A stretch of 64,000 bases of DNA from an uncultured Methylibium sp. (GCF_902826655.1 NZ_CADEFR010000010.1:1-64000), one strand, 5' to 3'; numbered from the stretch's first letter, positions 42,648 to 63,119 are shown. The notes: generated by a model not told the origin, from the letters alone. Translations and numbers: made by a program.

Positions 42648-43655
42648 TCAGGCCTCGGCCCGCCGCAGCGGCCGCTCCGCAGGTTCGCGCCGGAACAGCG
42701 CGCTGTGGCGGATCAGGTCACCCAGGAAATGCGGCGGCGTCGGCCGCGCCTTGCGCGCCAGCCAGTGTCGCAGGCGCCCGAGCGGGAAGCCGACGATGAC
42801 CAGCAGGTCGGTCAGCGCCGCGTAGAGGCGGCCGTGGTGTCGCACGAAGTAGCGCCGGCGCGACTCGAACCAGTAGGCCGGCAGGCGCCGGGGTGCCTGG
42901 TTGCGCACCGTGACGCCGCTGGTCTGGCCCACCAGATGCACGACCCGGGCGGCCGGCACGTGCCAGCATTCCCAACCCGCCTGCTGCGCGCGCTTCAGGT
43001 AGTCGGTTTCCTCGAAGTAGAGGAAATAGCCCTCGTCCATCGGGCCGATCTGCTCGACCACCGCGCGGCGGAACAGCACGAAGGCGCCGGAGACCCAGTC
43101 GACCTGGAGCGGCTGCTCGGGAATGCCCAGCCGCGTCAGGTGGCGCGCGAACAGGCGGTCCAGCAGGCCGATGCCCAGGTGACCGAGCACCTCGTTGATC
43201 GCGTTGGGAAAACGAAAGCAGCAGACCTGCGGCCGCGCATCCGGATCCTCGCTGCGGCCGCCAGCCATGCCGACTTCAGGCCGGGCCGCGACGAAATCCA
43301 CCAGCGTGCGCAAGGCACCGGGGCGCACCAGCGTATCGGGGTTCAGCAGCAGCAGGTAGCCGGCCGGCTGCGCGTCGGCCAGCATCGCGCGGATCGCAAT
43401 GTTGTTGCCGGCGGCGAAGCCCAGGTTGCCGGGAGCGCGCAGCAGCGTGGCCCAGGCCCCCCAGCCGTGGTCGGCGATCGCCTGCGCGACCCGGTCGGCC
43501 GCACCGTCCGGCGAGGCGTTGTCGACGACGATCACGCGCGAGCCGGGCACCGACGCCAGCTCGGGCTCGATCGAGCGCAGGCAGTCGATCGTCAGGTCGG
43601 CGCCCTTGTAGGCGACGATGGAGATGACGATGCGGCGATCCTCGCTCGCGTTCAT
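42648..43655 (-). CDS. Glycosyltransferase family 2, rhamnosyltransferase-like (copy B)
   Basis: A 335-residue paralogue of the enzyme at 41641-42642. It shows VISIVAYKGADLTIDCL, VIVVDNASPDGAAD, LGFAAGNNIAIR, LLLNPDTLVRPGAL and YFLYFEETDYLKRAQQAGW, with the same YWFESRRRYFVRHHG tail. The shared tail and length indicate a local duplication followed by divergence in the N-terminal acceptor half. It lies 18 bases after the carboxylase/reductase gene. Donor is probably a deoxysugar nucleotide, not proven. Confidence 0.9.
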   Translation of the reverse strand: MNASEDRRIVISIVAYKGADLTIDCLRSIEPELASVPGSRVIVVDNASPDGAADRVAQAIADHGWGAWATLLRAPGNLGFAAGNNIAIRAMLADAQPAGYLLLLNPDTLVRPGALRTLVDFVAARPEVGMAGGRSEDPDARPQVCCFRFPNAINEVLGHLGIGLLDRLFARHLTRLGIPEQPLQVDWVSGAFVLFRRAVVEQIGPMDEGYFLYFEETDYLKRAQQAGWECWHVPAARVVHLVGQTSGVTVRNQAPRRLPAYWFESRRRYFVRHHGRLYAALTDLLVIVGFPLGRLRHWLARKARPTPPHFLGDLIRHSALFRREPAERPLRRAEA

Positions 43656-43673
43656 GGTCCGGCCGGCCCCGCG

Positions 43674-44909
43674 TCAGTCGGGCGCGTTCACGCGGATCGC
43701 CAGGTTGCCCGGCGGGTGCGTGTTCTGGTGCAGCAGCTGGTGGGCGGTGCCGACCTGGTCGAAGGCGAACACGCGCGCCAGCGCCGGGTCGACCTGGCCC
43801 GCGATGACCATGTCGTTGAGCGCACGGCACTGCTCGGTGTTCGCGAAGTGGGAGCCCTGCAGGCGCTTCTGGCGCATCCACAGGTAGCGCAGGTCGACGT
43901 CGGCGTTGTAGCCGGTGGTGCCGGCGCAGATCACGACCATGCCGGCGTTGTCGCACACCAGGATCGAGGTCGGGATGGTCGACTCGCCCGGGTGCTCGAG
44001 CACGATGCGCGGCCCCTGGCGCGAGCCCAGGACCTCGGACCACTTCTTGCGAAAGGCATTGGCTCCCTGCATCCACAGCGCGTAGCTTTCGGCGTCCGCC
44101 GTGTCGGGCAGGCGGCCCCAGTGCGTGAAGGCCGGGTCGGTGCGGTCGATCACGCCGTGGGCGCCGAGGCGCAGGCAGTGCTCGATGCGCTCCTTCGAGG
44201 ACACCACCGCGACCGGGATGCCGCCCTTGGCCTTGACGATCTGGATCGCCATCGAGCCCAGTCCCCCCGAGCCGCCCCAGATCAGCACCGGGTCGCCCGG
44301 CTTCACCGTGTGCGGCTCCCAGCCCATCAGCTGGCGGTAGGCGGTCGCACCGACCAGCATGTAGGCGGCCGCGGCCTCCCACGACAGCTGCTTCGGCTTG
44401 GGATGGCACTGGTAGTCGTCGACCAGCGTGAACTGCGCGAACGAGCCCCAGTTCTCCTCGTAGCCCCAGATCTTGGCGCTGGTCGAGGTGATCGGGTCGG
44501 CACCGGCCTTGATGTCGGGCGCGTTCTCGTCCCACATCGCGCAGGACAGCACGACCTCGTCGCCGACACGCGCCCGCGCGCCCGGGCCGACGGCCCAGAC
44601 GACGCCCGATGCGTCCGAACCGCCGATGTGGAAGGCCGGCTCCGCGGCGTCGCGCTTGCGCCGGCTGGCGATCACGTCGACCGGCTGGCCGAGCGCCGCC
44701 CACACGTTGTTGTAGTTGATGCCGGCGGCCATCACCCACACCAGCACCTGGCCGGGACCGGGCTTCGGCACGTCGATCACCTCGACCTTGAAGGCGTCCT
44801 TCGGCTGGCCGTAGCGTTCGCTGCGGATGACGCTGGCGTACATCTGCCGCGGCACCTCGCCCAGCGGCGGCATCTCTCCCAGCTCGTACAGCGACTTGAT
44901 GTCAGGCAT
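43674..44909 (-). CDS. Crotonyl-CoA carboxylase/reductase
   Basis: A 411-residue MDR-superfamily enzyme close to Ccr. It shows [26 protein letters not shown], the [13 protein letters not shown] segment that holds CO2-binding residues in Ccr, [18 protein letters not shown] (NADPH fold) and [12 protein letters not shown]. Ccr reductively carboxylates enoyl-CoA to alkylmalonyl-CoA, supplying PKS extender units such as ethylmalonyl-CoA. It is encoded next to the PKS. ATG 44909 has GAGTGAGG upstream and gives the family start ([12 protein letters not shown]); a GTG at 44918 would make a GTGA overlap with the PKS stop. Confidence 0.92.
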   Translation of the reverse strand: MPDIKSLYELGEMPPLGEVPRQMYASVIRSERYGQPKDAFKVEVIDVPKPGPGQVLVWVMAAGINYNNVWAALGQPVDVIASRRKRDAAEPAFHIGGSDASGVVWAVGPGARARVGDEVVLSCAMWDENAPDIKAGADPITSTSAKIWGYEENWGSFAQFTLVDDYQCHPKPKQLSWEAAAAYMLVGATAYRQLMGWEPHTVKPGDPVLIWGGSGGLGSMAIQIVKAKGGIPVAVVSSKERIEHCLRLGAHGVIDRTDPAFTHWGRLPDTADAESYALWMQGANAFRKKWSEVLGSRQGPRIVLEHPGESTIPTSILVCDNAGMVVICAGTTGYNADVDLRYLWMRQKRLQGSHFANTEQCRALNDMVIAGQVDPALARVFAFDQVGTAHQLLHQNTHPPGNLAIRVNAPD

Positions 44910-44914
44910 GGCCC

Positions 44915-51394
<6,480 letters not shown>

Positions 51395-51428
51395 CGCGCA
51401 AGTCCTCGAGTTCTTCCTGGAAGCGGGC

Positions 51429-56135
<4,707 letters not shown>

Positions 56136-56841
56136 GGGACTCTGGATGAAGGTCGGCAGGGTTCGGCGGTGAGGAGTGCGGGCTGTCGCACCGTGGGGTG
56201 CCAGCGACCCGATCGCGGCAGCTTCCGGATCGGCACGCCCTCCTTGCTTTGCATGGTGCCGCCATTCACCGTCAGTGTCATGAAGGGCGGCGCACGCGCA
56301 TGCGTCAGACCTCTATTATTTGCGGCCGATGCACGTTTCGCCCCCCTAAATGGGTAGCCACCGCATGTTGTAGGCGCGCATCCGGACGGCCTTCGAGGCG
56401 GCGGCCGACGCACATCGCAGCGGATCGGCGATCGATCCCCGGCACGTCGTCGCCGCCTCGTCGCGCGGCGCCGGTCGCGACACCGGCGTGTCGCGTGAAA
56501 AAAGTCGTGTCGATCTCGCCAGGCCGCTCTCGCGCCTGCGCCGCGCGCGATCACCGCGCGATCGATCGCGCACCAGTCGTTACAGCTTGACCCGCGCGCT
56601 TACGTCTGACCGCTCATCGGGGTGTCCAGGGCGTCGTTATCAGAAGCAGTCCCGGGTTCGGGCGTCCACCGCGCATCGCACGGGACGTCGTGAGGCCGGC
56701 AGCAGTCACCCGGCGTCTTCCACGTTCCACGTCACACCGACCCCAGTCGGTCTGTCGCCGAGGTGCTGCTCTCGTCGCCGCCGCGCGTACCACGCCCGGG
56801 GTGTTTGTTGGGAACCGTTTTCTGGAACGTGAGTGATGATC
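56136..56841. other. Non-coding gap between the NRPS operon and the beta-helix lipoprotein gene
   Basis: About 0.7 kb with no gene that shows a ribosome-binding site plus family similarity; the open frames present are short Arg/Pro-rich chance frames. It holds an AT-rich island at 56311-56321 that gives AATAAT on the minus strand (56320-56315), a possible -10 box for the NRPS operon with no convincing -35. An A-run (GTGAAAAAAGTC) lies near 56496. It must contain divergent promoters for the lipoprotein gene and for the 28-kb operon. Confidence 0.5.
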
Positions 56842-58512
56842 ATGAAGAACCTCTCTGTCTCGCGACTGCGCCTGCTGACGCTGATGATCGCCAGCTCGAC
56901 CCTGCTGGCCGCCTGTGGCGGCTCGGGCGACTCGGCCGCTGAAGGCGCTGCCACCGACGAGTCGGCAGAGGCCCTGGCCTCGCGGCCCGTGACCGTCACC
57001 TGGAACAACCAGCGCTGGACGCAGGTCGCCTGGGAAGGCCGCAACTTCTCGGTCAACGGCGGTGCGCGTGAAGTGATCTTCGGCGACGGCGGTCGCTACG
57101 TGCAGCGCACCGTGTCCGGCTCCGCCAGCTGCTCCATCGCCTTCTTCGGCAGCGATCCGATCTCCGGCGTCTACAAGGCCTGCTACGTGAGCAACGGCAG
57201 CGCCGAACCGGCTCCTGCCCCGGCTCCCGCGCCGGCTCCTGCCCCCGCGCCGGCTCCTGCTCCCGCGCCGGCTCCTGCTCCCGCGCCGGCTCCTGCCCCC
57301 GCGCCGGCTCCGGCTCCGGCTCCGGCCCCCGCGCCGGCTCCCGCCCCGGCCCCGTCCGGCGCGACGGTCCTCTACTTCAGCGACTGCCAGACGGGTGCTG
57401 CATCCGGGTGCGTGGCGGGCAACAACGCCAACGCCGGCACCCAGGCCTCGCCCAAGCGCGACCTCTCCGGCATCAACGTCAACAACCTCGGCGCCGGCTC
57501 CCAGCTCTTCTTCGCCCGCGGCGGCTCCTGGAACATCGGCCAGCTCGAACTCGCCAACAACAACGTCTCCGCCTCCAACCCCCTCGTCCTGGACGCCTGG
57601 GGCTCCGGCGTCGCCCCCACCCTGCGCTCCACCTCCGCCGCCGCCGCCATCCAGCTCGGCGGCCGCTGGGGCAACACCGACAACGACGGCGGCTACGTCC
57701 TGCGCAACCTGCGCATCGACGGCCTGGGCACCGGCCAGACCGGCATCTGGCTGCTCCATAACGTCCACGACGTCACCATCGAGAACGTCGAGATCACCGG
57801 CTTCTGGATCGGCATCTACGGCACCCCGGGCTCCCCCTACGGCGTCAACAACGTCTCCCTGCGCAACTCCACCATCCGCCGCAATGGCTCCATGGGCTGG
57901 CTCGGCGGCGCCGACAACCTCACCATCGACAACGTCCTGTTCGAGGCCAACAACTTCAACGGCGACCCGCGCAACCACGCCCTCTATCTCAGCCACTCCG
58001 ACAACGTGCGCATCACCAACAACCGCTTCATCCGCAACTCGGTCGTCAACGGCCAGTGCACCGGCGGCAACGTGACGGTCCACGGCGTCGTCAACGGCAT
58101 GACCATCGAGAACAACCTCGTCGAGCAGGACGCCAGCGCCATGACCTGCTACGGCATGGCCATCACCTCGGGCTATGACTCGGTCGAGACCTTCCGCAAC
58201 ACCGTCGTGCGCGGCAACACCATCGTCAACCTCGGCCTGTGCTCGATCTGCGTCAACTCCGCCCCGGGCATCGTCATCGAGAACAACCGCTCCATCAACA
58301 CCCGCGCCACCTACCACGTCGGCGTCGTCGAGCCCGCCAACGGCGAGCAGGACGTCGCCTCCACTGGCGCCGTCGTCCGCAACAACACCCTCTGCCAGAC
58401 CACCCCGGTCAGCGGCGCCGCCGCGGTCGCGGTCGGAGCCGCCGGGGCCCTGCTGACGGGCAACGTGACCCTCACCGGCGCGCTCGCTTCGACCGGCGTC
58501 TGCGCTCGCTGA
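56842..58512 (+). CDS. Beta-helix lipoprotein with Pro-Ala spacer
   Basis: A 556-residue secreted lipoprotein. The leader ends in the lipobox LLAACGG with acylated Cys25. A small beta domain (~45-120, with TWNNQRWTQVAWEGRNFSVN) is followed by a Pro-Ala repeat (123-171) and a right-handed parallel beta-helix (about 175-540) with Asn-ladder repeats such as VTIENVEITGF, VSLRNSTIRRNG and MTIENNLVEQ. This fold is typical of polysaccharide lyases, epimerases and hydrolases. It may process the locus polymer. Upstream GTG or ATG starts at 56833 and 56836 would add 2-3 residues; GAG lies eight bases before ATG 56842. Codon use in the helix part differs from its neighbours. Confidence 0.85.
   Translation: MKNLSVSRLRLLTLMIASSTLLAACGGSGDSAAEGAATDESAEALASRPVTVTWNNQRWTQVAWEGRNFSVNGGAREVIFGDGGRYVQRTVSGSASCSIAFFGSDPISGVYKACYVSNGSAEPAPAPAPAPAPAPAPAPAPAPAPAPAPAPAPAPAPAPAPAPAPAPAPAPSGATVLYFSDCQTGAASGCVAGNNANAGTQASPKRDLSGINVNNLGAGSQLFFARGGSWNIGQLELANNNVSASNPLVLDAWGSGVAPTLRSTSAAAAIQLGGRWGNTDNDGGYVLRNLRIDGLGTGQTGIWLLHNVHDVTIENVEITGFWIGIYGTPGSPYGVNNVSLRNSTIRRNGSMGWLGGADNLTIDNVLFEANNFNGDPRNHALYLSHSDNVRITNNRFIRNSVVNGQCTGGNVTVHGVVNGMTIENNLVEQDASAMTCYGMAITSGYDSVETFRNTVVRGNTIVNLGLCSICVNSAPGIVIENNRSINTRATYHVGVVEPANGEQDVASTGAVVRNNTLCQTTPVSGAAAVAVGAAGALLTGNVTLTGALASTGVCAR
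57208..57354 (+). repeat. Pro-Ala coding tandem repeat
   Basis: About 49 alternating Pro and Ala codons form imperfect repeats of units such as CCGGCTCCTGCCCC. It encodes an extended spacer between the membrane-anchored part and the beta-helix. Such tracts are prone to slippage, so the repeat count may vary between strains. Confidence 0.92.
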
Positions 58513-58577
58513 GGTCGCTCCGCGACCCCGGTCCCGCGCGAGGCCTGCCCTCGCACGGAACCGGCTCCACCCCCACC

Positions 58578-58610
58578 GCGCCCCCTCGGCCTCCCAGGCC
58601 CAGGGGGCGC
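58578..58610 (+). terminator. Hairpin terminator after the lipoprotein gene
   Basis: A nested hairpin about 65 bases after the stop: GCGCCCCCT (58578-58586) pairs with AGGGGGCGC (58602-58610), and an inner GGCCT/AGGCC stem lies in the loop. A short CCCTTT follows, so the T-tract is weak. It sits in the 262-base gap before the GT92-like gene. Confidence 0.6.
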
Positions 58611-58774
58611 GCCCTTTGGCGGGCACGCCGTCGCGGGCCTGCGGAAAAGCGTGACGAATGCGCTGCCGCGAGGGCCCGCCACCCCTAGTCGGATGGGGCC
58701 GCGCCGTCGCCGCAAGGGGCGTGCGCGACTATGCTTTGCGGTACTTCGCCAGCGACCGTCCCCCGCCCTTGCCG

Positions 58775-59896
58775 ATGCGCCCCGACCTCACCCCCCTCGC
58801 GTTCGCCATCGCCTCGAGACCCGGCCGCTTCCTGTTCTTCGACGCCTTCGTCCGCGACCAGCGGCTGGTGCTCGTCTCGACCTACTACCCGGACGTCGTC
58901 TTCGACTTCGCACAGGTCGAGGTGCGACTCGACGGGCAACGTCTGAGTCATTTCGAGGAGATCGGCGCCAACGAGTACGAGCCCTCGCGGGCCATCGTCT
59001 ACCCGCTGGCCGACCCGGGCCGCGGGCCGCGGCTCGAACTGCAGGTCAGCTACCAGGGCCAGCAGCTGACGGCGTCCCTCGCGCCCGACGCCGGACGGCC
59101 GACGCGCGAGTTCGCGATCGCGACGCTGTTCAAGGACGACTTCGCGGACATCCCGACCTTCTATCGCTACTACAAGCTGCAAGGCGTCGACCGCTTCTAT
59201 CTCTACTACAACGGCGACCTCTCCAGGGTGCGCCGCCTGCTGCCGGACGCCGACGACATCGTCTATGGCGAATGGGACTTTCCGTACTGGCTCGATCCCG
59301 AGTCCGAGGCCTTCAAGTCGGGGCTGGTCGACCCGCAGGCCGCGCGCAACAAGCACCACGCGCAGACCGCCTTCCTGAGCATGGTCCGGCACCGCTACCT
59401 GGACGACTGCTCCTACCTGGCGCTGATCGACCTGGACGAGTTCCTCGGCATCCCGGGCGAGACGGTGCGCGACCACGTCGAGCGCGCCAACCTGCCCGCG
59501 CTGACCGCCCCCTGCCACTGGGCCGAGGTCCGCTCGCTGTCCTGGCTGCCGGGTGCGCTATGGCGCAAGCGCGGCGTGCGCGTGATGCTGGCGGCCCGGG
59601 CCCGGCTGTGGGAGGCCGTGCGGCGCCGCTTCGCCAGCCGCGCCGCGACGCCCAACCTCGCCTTCCGCGAACTGCGCCACGTCTGGGCCAATGCCCGCAG
59701 CGAGGGCGGGAGCCGCGTCAAGACGGTGTACCGGGGCGACTACCCGGGCTTGTTCGGCATTCACACGCCCAAGCCGCCGACCGTCGTGACGACCTCGGAC
59801 CGCATGAAGCTCTTCCACATCGTCAACACCGGCCATGGACGTCACACCCGCATCCACGGCGACGCGGTGCCGGTGCCGCTGATCGCGCAGGGCTAG
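58775..59896 (+). CDS. GT92-like glycosyltransferase
   Basis: A 373-residue protein with features of family 92 (DUF23-like) transferases: LFKDDFADIPTFYRYYKLQG, VDRFYLYYNGD, the SYLALIDLDEFLGIPG motif with its DLDEF metal/nucleotide site, and a C-terminal KLFHIVNTGHG with conserved His. It probably adds galactose or a related sugar in the cytoplasm. I chose ATG 58775 (MRPDLTPLAF) because the 39 codons before it are low-complexity and include the end of the intergenic region. Its TAG shares the palindrome CTAG with the convergent ACP gene. Confidence 0.85.
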   Translation: MRPDLTPLAFAIASRPGRFLFFDAFVRDQRLVLVSTYYPDVVFDFAQVEVRLDGQRLSHFEEIGANEYEPSRAIVYPLADPGRGPRLELQVSYQGQQLTASLAPDAGRPTREFAIATLFKDDFADIPTFYRYYKLQGVDRFYLYYNGDLSRVRRLLPDADDIVYGEWDFPYWLDPESEAFKSGLVDPQAARNKHHAQTAFLSMVRHRYLDDCSYLALIDLDEFLGIPGETVRDHVERANLPALTAPCHWAEVRSLSWLPGALWRKRGVRVMLAARARLWEAVRRRFASRAATPNLAFRELRHVWANARSEGGSRVKTVYRGDYPGLFGIHTPKPPTVVTTSDRMKLFHIVNTGHGRHTRIHGDAVPVPLIAQG

Positions 59897-60138
59897 CCGG
59901 CGGCGCGCGCCTCGATCAGCGAGAGGAGTTCGCCGACGTCCTTCAGGCTCACCACCTCGCCGGTGCTGAAGCGGATGCCGAAGTGCTTCTCGATCATCAC
60001 GACGAGCCGCACGTTGTTGAGCGAGTCCCAGCCCTTGATGTCCGCCGCGGTCGTACCGGCGTGGATCTCGATGTCGTCGTCATCGAACAGGTCGCGGAAG
60101 ATCTCCTGCAGTTCGCCGCGAAAGTCCCGCATGGTCAT
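59893..60138 (-). CDS. Acyl carrier protein (FkbH partner)
   Basis: An 81-residue carrier protein with Ser39 in IKGWDSLNNVRLVVMIE, the standard phosphopantetheine motif with WDSL. It lies nine bases after an FkbH-like gene. In FK520 and related systems FkbH loads a glyceryl group from 1,3-bisphosphoglycerate onto such an ACP. Here the downstream partners are an MBOAT and an SGNH protein, so the glyceryl or derived group may be passed to a sugar. Confidence 0.92.
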   Translation of the reverse strand: MTMRDFRGELQEIFRDLFDDDDIEIHAGTTAADIKGWDSLNNVRLVVMIEKHFGIRFSTGEVVSLKDVGELLSLIEARAAG

Positions 60139-60147
60139 GGTCTCCGA

Positions 60148-61986
60148 TCAGTTGCGAATCTGGATGCTGTGCGACAGGCCGGGCGGCTCGTCGACGTCGT
60201 AGACCCAGGTCGACCCTTCGCCGCCGGACTCGATCTGCCGGAAGCCGAGCGTTGCGTAGTGTCCCTCGACGAGCTGGTTCTTGGCCGTCGGCAGGTAGCG
60301 GCCGCGCAGGCGCTTCAGGCCCTGGCGCCGGCAGAACGCCAGCAGCTGCTCCAGGTCCAGCACCTCGACGCCGCGCTTGAGCACGCGGCAGCTCATCAGC
60401 CACACCTCGATGTCGAGCAGGTCCGGCGCGTCGGCCGGCACGCTGCCCAGCACGACGCTGATCAGGCCGTTGTCGCCGAACTTGTCGGTGAGCCGCGTGG
60501 TCGAGGTGTACCGCTGCGAGTCGACCGCATGGGCGCGGACTTCGGCTTCGGTCATGCGCCGCGTCGTCAGGTTGAACTGGTTCGTCTTGTTGATCAGCTG
60601 CGTGGTGCGCGCGAGGTTCTGCTCGGTCACCGGCTCGACCACCGCCGTCATGCCGAGCTGGCGCAGGTAGTCGTCGTAGTTGGCGGCCGACTTCTCGAGG
60701 CTCTCGCGCGCGACATTGCCCTGGAAGAAGTCGCTGCGCTGCCGGTCCTCGGCGGTGACGCCGAGCGTGTCGAACCAGTGGCCGTCGACGAGGCACTGCA
60801 CGTAATACGACGGATCGACCGGCACCTCCGGCACCGTCACCTCGGGCAGGCGGGACCGGACGAGTTCGCGCTCGGCGGGGTTGTCGTCGAAGAACACCAG
60901 CGCATCGGTCCCGATGTTGAGCTGCCGCGCGATCGTCGCGAGGTTGCCGTCCTTCGGCTCCCAGTTGGCGACGAAGCAGGCGATGTCGGATTCCTTCAGC
61001 ACCATGTCGGGATGCTCGCGGAACGGCAGGACCGCGTTCTCGTGGTGGTTCTTGCTGGCCACCGCGAGCAGCACGCCGCGGTCCTTCAGTGCCTTGACGT
61101 AGCGCTGGAAGGCGACGAAGGCTTCGCCGGCCGGCACGCCGGCGCCGAGCTGGATGCCGCCCAGGCCGTCGTCGCCGATCACGCCGCCCCACAGCGTGTT
61201 GTCGAGGTCGAGCACCAGGCACTTCTTCGACTTGCCGAACATGGCCGCGAGTGCCGCCGCCAGGTGGTCGGCGTAGTGCGGCTGGCAGTCGAAGCTGATG
61301 GCGCACTTGGCCGAGTGATACAGCCGGGCGTCCGACCAGCGCGCCTTGCCGTGGGCGGCCGACAGCATGTCCACGTCGTGCAGGAAGACCTGCGGCGGCA
61401 GATGGCGCGCCAGTTCCAGGTTCACCGCGCGCAGCAGGCTGTTGCGGGTGCCGCCGAGCACGGCGTCGAGGCTGCCGTAGGGGCGCTCCATCTCGGTCGC
61501 GAAGTTGTCGGCCAGCACCTGACAGGCGAAGCGCTCCGCGGCCGTCGCATAGAGCGTGCGGAACCGGGTGGACTCGGCCGCGGCGCGGGCCGCGGCATCG
61601 TCCTCCAGGTAGGCGAACGGCAGGTTCTGGCTGCAGACGTGGAAGTGGATCACGTCCGGCCTGAACGCCCGCAGCGCCTCGGAATCGGACCAGATCTCCT
61701 GCTCGAACAGGCCGAAGTCGCTCTCGTAGATCTCGAGGTTGAGGCCGCGTCGCAGCGCGAACAGCCGCAGCAGCGGCACGAAGAACTGGGTCGTCGCGCC
61801 GCCCAGGATGGCCAGCCGCTTGCGCAGCGGCACCCGCGCGTCGAGGAGCTCGCGCGGGATCTTGTCCAGCGCCGTGCCGGCGTACTGCAGGTCGTCGATC
61901 GGATCCGACGGCGAGGCCCGCAGCAGCAGCGCCAGCGCCTCGTCGTGAGCGCCAGCGCGCAGGTGGGTCTTGAGTGCACTCTTCAT
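60148..61986 (-). CDS. FkbH-like glyceryl-ACP synthase (HAD-IIIC)
   Basis: A 612-residue FkbH-family protein. An N-terminal domain of ~240 residues precedes the HAD-IIIC core with LDLDNTLWGGVIGDDG (Asp260/Asp262), SKNHHENAV and DNPAER. The last ~150 residues are a GNAT-like domain (NLTTRRMTEAEV, DKFGDNGLIS). Characterised relatives dephosphorylate 1,3-bisphosphoglycerate and load D-glycerate on ACP. The ATG at 61986 overlaps the SGNH gene stop (ATGA). Full length for the family. Confidence 0.92.
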   Translation of the reverse strand: MKSALKTHLRAGAHDEALALLLRASPSDPIDDLQYAGTALDKIPRELLDARVPLRKRLAILGGATTQFFVPLLRLFALRRGLNLEIYESDFGLFEQEIWSDSEALRAFRPDVIHFHVCSQNLPFAYLEDDAAARAAAESTRFRTLYATAAERFACQVLADNFATEMERPYGSLDAVLGGTRNSLLRAVNLELARHLPPQVFLHDVDMLSAAHGKARWSDARLYHSAKCAISFDCQPHYADHLAAALAAMFGKSKKCLVLDLDNTLWGGVIGDDGLGGIQLGAGVPAGEAFVAFQRYVKALKDRGVLLAVASKNHHENAVLPFREHPDMVLKESDIACFVANWEPKDGNLATIARQLNIGTDALVFFDDNPAERELVRSRLPEVTVPEVPVDPSYYVQCLVDGHWFDTLGVTAEDRQRSDFFQGNVARESLEKSAANYDDYLRQLGMTAVVEPVTEQNLARTTQLINKTNQFNLTTRRMTEAEVRAHAVDSQRYTSTTRLTDKFGDNGLISVVLGSVPADAPDLLDIEVWLMSCRVLKRGVEVLDLEQLLAFCRRQGLKRLRGRYLPTAKNQLVEGHYATLGFRQIESGGEGSTWVYDVDEPPGLSHSIQIRN

Positions 61987-63119
61987 CGGGTCGGTCCGCC
62001 GTCCTGGTCGAGCACCGCGAGCGTCGCCTGCGCGGCCTTCAGGTCGCATTGCGGCGTGAAGTGGCCGTCAGGGATGTAGTGGGTGCGGTCGGTCGACGGA
62101 CACAGGTCGAAACTGCTGACGACCGGCACGCCCTTCGCCTCGAGCGTCCGGCGCAGCAGCACGTCCAGGTGGTTCGCGTAGTCGCGCGTCGAGAACAGCA
62201 CGACGACGGGCTTCACGCCCTCGGCACGCAGGTCGTCGACCATGCGCTGCAGCACGGCCTCGAACACCTGGATGATGTGCGAGTCCTTCTTGAAGCCGCG
62301 GCTCCCGTAGGCCTGGGCCACGTAGTTGTCGGCGTGCCGCTTGGCCAGGCCGCGCCGCACGAAGCGGGCGATCAGGCTGTGGTCGAGGGCGCTGGCCGCG
62401 AACAGCGGGCGCTGGAAGGCGTCGTCGTGCCGCGCCATCACGTCGAGCTGGCGAGCCCACAGCGCCGGGTCGTCGCGGAAGGCCCGGGCCAGTTCGTCCG
62501 GCGAGTTGATCAGTGGCGTGCCGGTGCGCTCGATGCGACCATCGACCAGCTCGTAGCGCGGGAAGAAGTACGGCATCGGGGCGTCGGCGTTGACGCTGCC
62601 GATGTTCATCGTCAGCACCTGCGCGACGTCCTCGGAGGCGACGCCGATGACTGCCGTGCGCGTCTTGCGTTTGCTGCGGTCGAGCTCGTAGAAGCCGTAG
62701 GCGTGGTTCAGTGGCGCCCCCGGACCGCCGACGAAGCGCAATTTCAGGTCGGGCCGCAGCTCGCGCATCGCCTTGCCCAGGTTGCCGGCGAAGGAGCTGC
62801 CGTAGACCGTGACGTCGACATCGGCCGGCTTGTCGGCCAGCGCCGCCTCGTTGATCCACCCGGCGAACAGGATCGAGTTGGGTGCCGGGTTCGGCGTCGC
62901 GACCAGCTGGCGCAGCTTGCTCTCGTAGGACGAGCCGTACCAGAAATACGACCGCATCGACGCGTTGCGCAGCGGCGTGTGGTTGAAGGCGACCCAGCAC
63001 AGCAGCTCGAAGAGCAGCAGCGTCACGACGAACCCGACGGCCGTCACGCCGGCAGCGCGCCAGCGCGACGCGGCCGGCGCGGCCTCAGAACTGGAAGTAG
63101 ATGAACTGGGTGGATGCAT
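61983..63119 (-). CDS. SGNH/AlgJ-like periplasmic O-acyltransferase partner
   Basis: A 378-residue protein with an N-terminal membrane anchor (TAVGFVVTLLLFELLCWVAF, ~26-45) and an SGNH-like domain outside: VTVYGSSFAGNLGKA with the Ser, and a late DGHFTP with the Asp/His pair. It resembles AlgJ/AlgX/DltD partners that move an acyl group from an MBOAT product to a polymer. The ATG at 63119 overlaps the MBOAT 3' end by 35 bases; a GTG at 63047 would remove the overlap but cut into the anchor. Confidence 0.82.
   Translation of the reverse strand: MHPPSSSTSSSEAAPAASRWRAAGVTAVGFVVTLLLFELLCWVAFNHTPLRNASMRSYFWYGSSYESKLRQLVATPNPAPNSILFAGWINEAALADKPADVDVTVYGSSFAGNLGKAMRELRPDLKLRFVGGPGAPLNHAYGFYELDRSKRKTRTAVIGVASEDVAQVLTMNIGSVNADAPMPYFFPRYELVDGRIERTGTPLINSPDELARAFRDDPALWARQLDVMARHDDAFQRPLFAASALDHSLIARFVRRGLAKRHADNYVAQAYGSRGFKKDSHIIQVFEAVLQRMVDDLRAEGVKPVVVLFSTRDYANHLDVLLRRTLEAKGVPVVSSFDLCPSTDRTHYIPDGHFTPQCDLKAAQATLAVLDQDGGPTR

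Noticed and set aside
56790-56835. Sigma-54 type promoter before the lipoprotein gene
   Set aside because: No TGGCAC-N5-TTGC spacing could be found in the GGGAACC/GGAACG stretch.
57208-57354. Possible CRISPR-like or mobile repeat
   Set aside because: The repeats are continuous Pro-Ala codons in frame, with no spacers and no cas genes.
56842-58512. PEP-CTERM substrate for an exosortase
   Set aside because: The C-terminus has no Pro-Glu-Pro motif, hydrophobic helix or Arg cluster; the protein is a lipoprotein instead.
56842-58512. Other-frame open reading frames across the beta-helix region
   Set aside because: They result from the strong C-ending codon bias and are Pro/Arg/Ser-rich without domains.
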